Source of the DNA: Trichomonas vaginalis G3 | Taxonomy: Eukaryota; Parabasalia; Trichomonadida; Trichomonadidae | Length of the DNA: 64,000 nucleotides | Direction: 5' to 3' | Assembly: GCF_026262505.1 (NCBI RefSeq) | Contig: NC_067207.1 | Location: 7,403,408-7,467,407, forward strand | Shown: in pieces, positions 46,236-53,590 of the stretch | Numbering within the stretch: position 1 is the stretch's first letter | Layout: every line of letters begins with the position of its first letter | The notes under the pieces: model-generated | What the model was told of the DNA's origin: nothing | Databases searched by the model: none | Seen by the model: only the letters and a program-made list of their open reading frames with translations | Made by a program: the position numbers and the translations under genes

Positions 46236-46612
46236 TTTAAGTGAAGTAAAAAACGGTTTTTGACAGATGTTTATATGACACTTTTTGTTCAGCACAAAAA
46301 ACTACTCGGTCAAAGTGTTGTCAGTTTTGTAAAATAACCGTCCTATCTCATTCTATAAGGGGGAAAAGGCTTCTCAAAGTATACTTCCTTGGAACGCCTG
46401 TAACTTTTCCTGTAGCGACGATAGACCCTTACTTGTCCGGACAAAGTTATACTATTTTGAGTGCCTACAAAAAAGTCAACGGCGACGACTCTCAAAAACT
46501 TTTTATGGGCTAGAGGGCGCAACGCGCCTGGAAGGCCATCCCAAGAAAAAAAAAACTTCATTTATACTAAACATCTTCAGGCTAGAGGGCGCAACGCGCC
46601 TGGAGGCCCACT
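46236..46612 (-). repeat. Terminal region of Polinton D with two hairpin ends
   Basis: After 260 bp of gene-upstream sequence there are two copies of the GC-rich terminal block GCTAGAGGGCGCAACGCGCC: one at about 46505-46543 and one at 46580-46612, the latter ending GGCCCACT. Only one copy is seen at the starts of E and F. ATTTATACTAAACATCTTC precedes the outer block, as in E and F. Confidence 0.75.
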
Positions 46613-47308
46613 GCCTTTTTTTTTTTTTTTTTTTTTTTAGTGTTAATAAAAAAATGATTTTTGTATTAAATTTACAGAATAAATGTAATGTATGTAATAA
46701 ATAGCAATTTGCAGGAGAATATATGGTAAATCTAAATCGAACAAATGATATGAATAAAGCCTTTGAAAAAATAATTTGCAAAAAATTGTGGGAAATATGA
46801 TGGTGATTTTTCGATAACAATAAAGTTTTGAATGCATAAAAAAATTTTATCAAACTTTTTGTTGAATTAAACTGTTTTTCAATATTTTTATTGCTTTTGA
46901 ATGAGATACGTGAAATTATTCAATATGAATAATTGTCAATTTTACTTTTTCTATTTTCAATGCTCATTCAATTAAATTATTTTTTGTATATGTGCTCAGT
47001 ATCTATATTAGAATGAATATTTTTCGGTTAATTGAAAAATCGAAATGAATTTTTAATCATTCAATAGATAAATATTTTATTCTTATTATTACACAACATT
47101 AGATCAGCATAATTAATCAATTAATTTCACTTCGTTTTTTTCTTTTCACTACATCTCAAAATTTTCAATTAAGCTTTTGGTTAATTATTAAAAATATAGT
47201 GTATTATTTCGATTATCATTTAAAAATATTATCATTTTTTATTATTATATTTTGAATCCTTTCAACATTTTGAAAGCAATTTAATTTGTTTTCAATTCAT
47301 ATTTTTCG
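46613..47308. other. AT-rich host intergenic region upstream of kinase
   Basis: No gene. Begins with a T-tract of about two dozen bases (46615-46638), then unremarkable AT-rich sequence. A TCATAT at 47297-47302, 7-12 bp before the kinase ATG, could be an initiator but does not fit the TCAYTW consensus exactly. Confidence 0.5.
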
Positions 47309-48231
47309 ATGGAAATAGCTCAACTTCAAACTAAATTAGATGAACATGGATACATCTATCTTGATTACCTTGGATCAGGTGCCTTTGCTAATTGTTATTT
47401 TGTTCAAGACAAAAGGTATAACAACAAATTTGCTTGCAAAGTCATCAATCTTCAACATTGTGACAATCACTTGCAAACAGTGGTTAGAAAATATCATATT
47501 GAAGTTGAATCGCTCTGTGCTGTCTGTCATCCTAACATTATCAAAATTTATAATTATTTTTACGACGAATCCAATCTCTATGTTATTGTCGAATATTGCA
47601 GTAACGGCACGCTTGATAATTGGATTAAAACTTATGGAGCCATATCCGGAAGAAAGCTTTTCCTTTGGGTCACTCAATTTGCTAATGCTTTGGCATCATG
47701 CCATGATCATGAATTGGCTCACAGAGACTTAAAGCCGGCCAATATCCTATTTGATGATGATTTCAACATTAAAATCTGCGATTTTGGTTTGGCTTGTATC
47801 CATGAGCCAATATCTCAAAAATACTGCGGAAATTTAAGATATGCAGCTCCAGAAATTAAGCACAAGAAACCTTATGATCCATACAAAGCTGATGTTTGGT
47901 CTTTCGGATTGATCGTTGCCTTTATGGCAATGGACCAGATGCATTCGCACAATGGACTGAATATCTTGAATATGGAAGCTGTATTTTCCCAAAAGAGATA
48001 CCTCAAAACTTGGTCAATATCATTAGACATTGCATTTTCCTTAATCCTGAACAAAGATGGTCAATGGCGGAAATTGTCAGATATTTGCATTCTAATGTGA
48101 AATTGCAAATCACCCCTCACAAAACAAATTCCCGTATTTTCAGAGGAAATTCACTTATAAGTCCTCTTTCAATGAGCAGGCTCAGAATTCAAACCAAGCA
48201 GGCCTCAACAATTATTCTCCCATCTCTTTAA
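47309..48231 (+). pseudogene. Protein kinase gene with one frame break
   Basis: The first frame reads a eukaryotic Ser/Thr kinase: Gly-rich loop GSGAFANCYFV (residues 22-32), catalytic Lys44 (FACKVI), helix-C Glu near 65-67, HRDLKPAN with Asp140, DFG Asp158, and APE-type AAPE ending at Glu182. It then continues through KADVWSFG. Near 47930 the coding sense passes into another frame, which carries the rest of the C-lobe (CIFPKEIPQNLVNIIRHC, NPEQRWSMAEIVRYL) and a short tail ending at 48231. Without the break it would be about 305 residues, an almost bare kinase domain typical of the large T. vaginalis kinome. The change is either a real inactivating indel or a sequencing error. The subfamily is uncertain (CAMK/ULK-like). 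Confidence 0.85.
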
Positions 48232-48674
48232 CTTATGCGATTTTAATTATTTTTTTGATTTTCCATGTAAGCTGTATCATGTAAATGTAGCTTTTTAAAA
48301 CTATTGTTTTTGTTTTTTAAAGAAACATTACGAATGAACTGAGTCTTGCTCAAATGATTTGATCAATCGTGTGAAGAATTTCCCAATTACCATCATTCCT
48401 CCATTATGTTGATACTAATGTTTAGGTCTTTTAATCTTATATTACTTTTTGTTATAAACCTATTACCGTATGCAAAATTTTCCACTGAAAGGTCAATTCT
48501 ATACGAAAAACAGAAATTTTATTTTATTTGTATATGGACATCTATGTTTCAGCTCAATAACTTTAATACACTCAAGAATTAATTTGGAAAAGTATGAAAT
48601 ATGAATGATTTTAAATTTTGAATGAAAGGATGGGATGCATTTTCTCAAAACCGATAGATTGTATAGGTCAGGTA
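48232..48674. other. AT-rich host intergenic region
   Basis: No gene, hairpin or repeat of note. Separates the kinase gene from the terminus of Polinton E. Confidence 0.5.
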
Positions 48675-48740
48675 AGTGGGGTTCCAGGCACTTCGTGCCC
48701 TCTAGCCCCGAAGATGTTTAGTATAAATGAAGTTTTTATT
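48675..48740 (+). repeat. Polinton E terminus with hairpin
   Basis: AGTGGGGTTCCAGGCACTTC followed by GTGCCCTCTAGCCCC can fold as GGGG-(loop)-GGCAC TTC GTGCC-(loop)-CCCC. In F the inner stem is GGCGC GTT GCGCC: a paired change that keeps the hairpin. Confidence 0.75.
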
Positions 48741-48759
48741 CGGAAAATTGTTAGTCTTC

Positions 48760-49312
48760 TGGTGTGAATTCGGAGGACTTCTTGGATAGAGTCTTGTATT
48801 TCCTCCTCCTCTTCTTCTTCCTCCATTGCTTCTGGGAAGAAGCCTTCTTCTGGGTCGAAAACATTATATATGTGTAATTGAATGACACATTATATCTTTC
48901 TTTGAGTTCGCTCCTGACAAAGAACTTAGTTCCAGGAATACAGAAGAATTCTTGCGTTGGAAAAGCTGATGTCCTGGAACGAATTTGGCAATTAGAGACT
49001 TCTTTTTTCCGAATTGTTCAGGAGTTTTCATGACGACAGTAACAACATTTCCATCTGCGAGGTCTTGTTGTTGTTCGGAAAGGTAAAGAGCAATGATATG
49101 AATGGTTGCTGCGTTGAATTCGAGAAAGTCGAATTCAAATTGTGTTGTCGTATAACATTCAAACCATTTTGTACAGTTGTCTCCGAACTCGTCAACGTAT
49201 TCATCTTCGTCATATCCGTAACTAAAGACTTGGAATTCGGCAATTCTCTTGTCGAATGACCGTTGGATGTAACGAGGAAGATTTTGACGAACTTGCATAA
49301 AGTTCTCAACAT
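48760..49312 (-). pseudogene. Terminal gene of Polinton E (unknown)
   Basis: The minus-strand reading from about 49300 contains LPRYIQRSFDKRIAEFQVFSYGYDEDEYVDEF, then a Phe/Thr-rich beta-type region, and ends near 48760 in a strongly charged tail (acidic or basic depending on frame). A capsid-associated or secreted-like beta protein is possible, but no family was recognised. Broken. Confidence 0.4.
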
Positions 49313-49319
49313 TATAAGC

Positions 49320-49645
49320 TTAGTAAATGTTGAGAAATACTGAACTAAGACATCGCTAAGCTCAATTGGACTTGGAATTGTCTTATTAAGTTAATTGAAC
49401 TAGCAATTGCTTTGTTCAAGACTATCAAGAACGATATTGTATGTAGCGTCTGGTTTGTGTGTTTTCTTCGGCGTCTTTGAGATATTTAGAGCAAATTTGT
49501 TGAAGAATTTCTCTTAATTCGCTGTTAGACTTTTTGGTGGTTATTCTAACCGCTGTGCCGGTTCTTGGAGGTTGTGGGGCTTTGGCTTTGGTTAGCGTTG
49601 AGAATTGTTAATGTTTGAATTGTGGTTAACAGCGTTGGCTTCCAT
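49320..49645 (-). pseudogene. Second gene of Polinton E (unknown)
   Basis: Starts MEANAVNHNSNINNSQ at 49645, continues with a Pro/Lys-rich part and a KTPKKTHKPDATYNIVLDSLEQ-like segment. An A/T-rich ATATTTGAGATGAACCG motif lies upstream, as in Polinton B. Broken. No family recognised. Confidence 0.4.
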
Positions 49646-49720
49646 TAGATAAAAATGAACTGACCAAAAAAGACAGATATTTAAATATTTGAGATGAACC
49701 GTTTTTATTACAAAGACATA

Positions 49721-49827
49721 TTATCTCTTTGCAACAGAAAGCAACGCTTCCAGCGCCTCTGTCACTAGCGTCAAAACATCACAAAATGTTAGCACTGCAA
49801 CAGCCGTAGCAAGCACGAACAAGACAA
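49721..49827 (-). pseudogene. Third gene of Polinton E, hydrophobic C-terminus only
   Basis: The minus-strand frame ends LEALLSVAKR at 49721 and contains a run FFVLFVLATAVAVLTF typical of a membrane segment. Its 5' part is missing because the element is cut at 49827. The plus strand of this stretch is also open (Ser/Thr-rich), so the assignment rests on strand agreement with its two neighbours. Confidence 0.35.
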
Positions 49828-50540
49828 AGAATGGACTTTCAAAAGTTAACGCTCCAGAGGATCATAATAAGACAAAGTTACTTGTTGTTGTTTGAGTTCG
49901 CCGCCAATCATACATCCGAGTTAGGTACCGGCAATGTTACATATTCTCTTGGAAGTCTCCATATTTATCTGCGCCAACTGTTGTTGCTGAAAATCATACA
50001 GGACCATTCAAGGCCGGTGAATATATTCCAGTTAAAGTTACATTACAACACTTTGAGGCAAAGACAGGAAACTTCCAATATAGATTCTATGCAGATCAGA
50101 AATGGATAGATCTCCCAGACGACAATGTAACTGAAGTAGAAACCCCATCTGCAATTAAGAAATTACATGCCGACGAAGGCAAAACATATCTACTCAACAT
50201 TCCAGCTCCAAAGTATGAAGATATCAAAGAAGATGGGAAAGTTAAACTTCAAATTAGGTTAGCTGGATCCAAAGATCAAGCTCAATCCAATATCATTGAA
50301 ACAGAGGTTTCACTTCAGAAACAACAATACGTTGCACCAAGCCCTGATGATTCCAAGCCAACTCCAACACCTGAAAATAGTGGACTTACTGGTGGACAGA
50401 AGGCTGGTATTGTTATTGGCGTTCTTCTTGCTGTTATCCTTATTATTCTCATCATCTACTTCGTTTTCTGCAGGAAACCATCTAAAGATAAATCATCATC
50501 TGATATCCAAGATGATTCCGGCTCCGGTGTTAATGTGTAA
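49828..50540 (+). pseudogene. Host surface-protein gene, 3' end (single-pass membrane protein)
   Basis: The C-terminal 140-190 residues are clear: a beta-rich extracellular segment (KAGEYIPVKVTLQHFEAK, WIDLPDDN), a Pro/Ser/Thr stalk (PSPDDSKPTPTPENSG), a membrane helix (AGIVIGVLLAVILIILIIYF), then a short cytoplasmic tail ending DDSGSGVNV at 50540. This layout is typical of trichomonad surface adhesin-like proteins. The first 120 bp duplicate 63779-63896 but carry two extra bases (near 49844 and 49892) that throw the frame off. The 5' part of the gene is absent, replaced by Polinton E. Confidence 0.75.
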
Positions 50541-50786
50541 TTTAATTTAATTAAGGATGTCAATTTGGAAGAAAAGTGAGAAAATTCCTAAAATGCTAAA
50601 AATGAATTTTCCAAACGTACTTTTTTATCTCATTTTTTTGATTTTGAAAAAAATTTGGAGAGAAGAACTCTTCGTTTTTGAATTTTGTCACGATGGTTTT
50701 AAAGTATAGGGTGTCCAAAGGTGTGTTTAGCACAAACCTGAATACTGCGAATAGAAATAAACAAGTTACATATATATAAAGTTTAT

Positions 50787-51287
50787 TTAAATATAATCAC
50801 CATTGGATTCAATCACGCGTTCGCAGCGATCGATCCAGGCTTGAAAGACACGCTTTAAATCATCATGAGAAAATTGCTCAAATTGCTCTCTTACAAAATT
50901 TTCAAGATCATCTGGACTCGCGAATTCGCGTCCTTCAGCTCTCTTTTTTAGCGTGCCGAATAAATAAAAGTCAGAGGGTGCAATATCAGGTGAATAAATT
51001 GGGTTTGGAACAACTTTGACATTGTTTTCCACCAAGTAATTCATTACCTTATGACTTTTGTGAACTCTTGAATTATCAAAATGAATTGCAAACTTTTGTT
51101 TTTGTTGTTTGGATTTCTCAAACTCATCAGAATTGATAATTTGAGTAAGAACATTGTCAATTAGATACTGAGCATTCATCGTATTAGGTTTTTGAAGAAT
51201 ATCAATTGCGATGATGTCATTTACGCCCCAAAAAACCGACAACATCATCATTGGTGTGTCAATTTTTTTCTTCGGGAATGTTTGCGG
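50787..51287 (-). pseudogene. Mariner transposase, C-terminal part
   Basis: Carries the second and third catalytic aspartates (HFDNSRVHKSHK and YSPDIAPSDFYLF) and the native end ESNGDYI. Separated from the N-terminal part by the hairpin cassette. Differs from the intact copy by single substitutions such as FWGVNDIIA in place of FLGVNGIIA. Confidence 0.9.
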
Positions 51288-51292
51288 ATTTT

Positions 51293-52266
51293 TCTCGTAA
51301 ACGAAAAAGGGGATTTGACGGAGTCAAATCCCCGCTCGCAAAAAGTGGACTTTACATGTCAAATTTTATATGCATGTAATGTCCACTTTTATGAGTTTTA
51401 GGAAGGAATTGGAAGCCATGAGTTACTGACATTTCATCAGTATCTCATAGCCTCCAATTCCTTCTTAAAATGGGAGAAACTTTGTCCGAATAGTTTAACA
51501 TTCGGACAAAGTTTCTCCCATTTTAAGAAGGAATTGGAGGGTAAGAGATATACCATATGAATGTATATCTCTTACCCTCCAATTCCTTCTAGAAAGTGTC
51601 CAAACTTTGGGTTAATTGCAAACTATTAACCCAAAGTTTGGACACTTTCAAGTGGAGATGGAAGGCTTTGGGGTATATATTAATACAATATACCTCAAAG
51701 CCTTCCATCTCCACTACAAATGGGAGAAACTTTGTCCGAATAGTTTAACATTCGGACAAAGTTTCTCCCATCTTTCAATGTAATTGCTACCTGTGAGGTA
51801 CTGACTTGAAGTCAGTGCTTCACAGGTAGCAATATCCAAAAATTTAAAAACATTTTATCAGTTCGTTAAAGAACTAGAGCCTCCTAGGTACTGAACCAGA
51901 ATCAGTGCCTAGGGGACTCTAGTGATCTATATAAATCTGAGAAACTTTGAGGAAATTGTTCGACATTTCCTCAAAGTTTCTCAGCAATTTAGCGAGGAAT
52001 GTTCGTTATCGTGTAGATATTTATAATATATACATGATAACAAACATTCCCGCTAAAAGATGTAAAATCTTATAAGAAATGATTGCAAAAGAATAACAAA
52101 TTGCAACAAATTTTATATGAAACTGAACCTTATGAGGTAGTGATTCAAGATCACCGCCTCATAAGATTCAGTTTCAATCTCAAGTATCTCAAAAGTAAGG
52201 CTCTATTTTTTGCCATGTAAAGTGTCACTTTACTGTCAAACCGTTTTTATCGTTTTCGTTTACAAC
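51293..52266. mobile_element. Hairpin cassette: about 13 tandem stem-loops, flanked by ATTTT duplication
   Basis: 974 bp inserted in the mariner transposase between ATTTT copies (51288-51292 and 52267-52271). Short inverted ends: GTAAACGAAAA at 51297-51307 and its complement near 52253-52263. Stems (left arm/right arm): 51309-51319/51323-51333; 51341-51358/51373-51390; 51402-51429/51437-51464; 51467-51491/51500-51524; 51526-51553/51563-51590; 51592-51616/51625-51649; 51651-51678/51688-51715; 51720-51741/51750-51771; 51783-51805/51811-51833; 51873-51894/51902-51923; 51937-51956/51965-51984; 51988-52015/52031-52057; 52118-52144/52150-52176. Four of the long stems are perfect (22-28 bp), and most mismatches in others are G-U compatible. 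No protein frame of note. Likely a non-autonomous element; function unknown. Confidence 0.9.
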
Positions 52267-52271
52267 ATTTT

Positions 52272-52892
52272 CATCCTTCGGGATCCATATGATTTTGGCT
52301 TCTGTTGCATATTGAAACCAAGACTCGTCCCCTGTTACTAAAAAGCGAAACTTCTTGGATTGATACGCACCCAATATAGAGAGGAGCTCTTTCGAAGATT
52401 GGACTCTAGATTTTTTTTGAACTGAATTAAGGTTGTGCGGAACCCAACGTGTATACGCTAGTTTGTAGTTCAAATAATTGTGCAGATAATAACTGACTGT
52501 TGTACGTGGTATCTTTGTCATCTCCTCTATCCTTCTAAGTGATGCTCTTGGGTCTTCATCTAGCGCTTGAAGAATTGCTTTGATTTTTCTTTGATCCGGC
52601 GATTTTTTGTCAATTTTTATGATGGGCGCCTTTTTGTTCATGAAGTGATACATCCTAACATGATACGTTACAGTGGAATAGCTAGGAGCATCCATACCGA
52701 AGCATTTTACCAATGTCTCGTAGATTTTTTTACAGTCTTTGCATTTTTTGCAAGAGCGAGGATGTTTTCTTTATGATTCATTAAAAAAATGAAAAAAATC
52801 CCGCCAAAATTTCCCGCGAAACCGCCTCTTGTCTCAAAATTCATTTTATATCCCGGCATGGCGCCAAAATACAACATACTCATCATATACAT
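52272..52892 (-). pseudogene. Mariner transposase, N-terminal part
   Basis: Contains the helix-turn-helix region (TKIPRTTVSYYLHNYLNYKL) and the first catalytic aspartate (VTGDESWF). A one-base loss in a T-run near 52746 divides the first 60 residues from the rest. Ends at the hairpin cassette. Confidence 0.9.
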
Positions 52893-53040
52893 ATATTCAT
52901 ATTTTTTATTATATATTTATAATCAGCATATATCTCCTTTAATAGTCTCATATAGAGCGCTGTGCTAAACGCACCTTTGGACACCCTATATATTATACAC
53001 ATGTATTGATATTACTATTTTTGTATATTTTAAGAGAAAA

Positions 53041-53169
53041 TTATATTCTCCTAAAGTGAAAACAATTTTCCAAATTGCAGCTCCTTCAAAGATTTCTGAA
53101 GACTCAACGGTTAAAATTACAGTTTCTATCACAGATCCAGCTGGTCAAACTGCTACCTCTTTATATTAA
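53041..53169 (+). pseudogene. 3' remnant of a surface-protein-like gene
   Basis: A 42-codon stop-free tail contains FQIAAPSKISEDSTVKITVS and ends DPAGQTATSLY at 53169. It resembles the extracellular beta domains of the surface protein at 49.9 kb (AP...FKAGEYIPVKVTL). There is no membrane segment and no start. It lies just right of the third mariner. Confidence 0.5.
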
Positions 53170-53590
53170 TATAATATTTATTTTGATATATTTTTTAGTT
53201 TAACTTTTTTTCTTTGATAAATATTTTATTTTATATTTTAAACCCTTTATTTTTTAATTAAATCATGTCTTGTAAATCAAATTACAACATGGCAAACTTT
53301 TGATTCGATATATATAGTTTACGTAACAAGTGATAGCTCCATTAGAAAGCTGAGTTTTGAAAATTACAATACATAGCATATCATTTCCAGACTTTCCCAC
53401 TTTATTTTTTTTTTATTTTTTTTTAAAATGTTTCGTAATTTCAGGATGCTTTTCCCCTTTAACTTTGTTAAATGCGTAATTTTTTTCTATCTGACAACTG
53501 GCTTGAAAGATCATTGAAAATGCGATATAAACAATTTCATTTTTTTTCGACTTTTTTTTATAAATAAAGAAAATAAATATACAAATAAAA
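53170..53590. other. AT-rich intergenic region
   Basis: No gene or clear motif; homopolymer A/T tracts near 53405-53430 and 53540-53580. Confidence 0.5.

Larger units (their letters stand above)
40736..46612 (-). mobile_element. Polinton/Maverick D, left-truncated, indel-rich
   Basis: Collinear with Polinton F in reverse: small gene, divergent 139-residue gene, capsid gene, large coiled-coil gene, 250-bp upstream region, and a terminus ending GGCCCACT at 46612. Nucleotide similarity to B and F is very high, yet there are dozens of small breaks. That pattern fits either low-quality sequence or a recently dead copy. The inner end is cut by the N run. Confidence 0.85.
48675..49827 (-). mobile_element. 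Polinton/Maverick E, terminal fragment
   Basis: Starts AGTGGGGTTCCAGGCAC at 48675, the same terminus type as Polintons D and F, followed by GAAGATGTTTAGTATAAA. Its genes (all minus strand, reading toward the terminus) differ from those behind the same terminus in F, so E represents the opposite end or a different subfamily. It stops at 49827, where host surface-protein sequence begins, with no Polinton terminus at that side. Several breaks. Confidence 0.7.
50707..52988 (-). mobile_element. Tvmar1-type mariner, third copy, carrying a 974-bp insertion
   Basis: TA duplications at 50705-50706 and 52989-52990. Ends are the same as in the other two copies. Without the insertion and its duplication it would be 1303 bp, one base shorter than the intact copy. 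The transposase reads on the minus strand in pieces at 52892-52272 and 51287-50787. Confidence 0.93.

Noticed and set aside
46503-46853. 116-residue minus-strand frame with poly-Lys
   Set aside because: It reads through a T-tract and Polinton terminal blocks; composition is that of AT-rich intergenic DNA.
49690-49827. Plus-strand Ser/Thr-rich frame continuing into the surface-protein segment
   Set aside because: It is open, but the minus strand encodes a plausible membrane C-terminus in line with its neighbours, and the equivalent junction at 63779 has unrelated upstream sequence; left unresolved.
51293-52266. tRNA or rRNA cluster in the hairpin cassette
   Set aside because: None of the stem-loops has a cloverleaf, T-loop or anticodon arrangement; arms are single long stems.
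51293-52266. Integron-like attC array
   Set aside because: No gene cassettes between the hairpins and no tyrosine integron integrase; kept only as a remote analogy.
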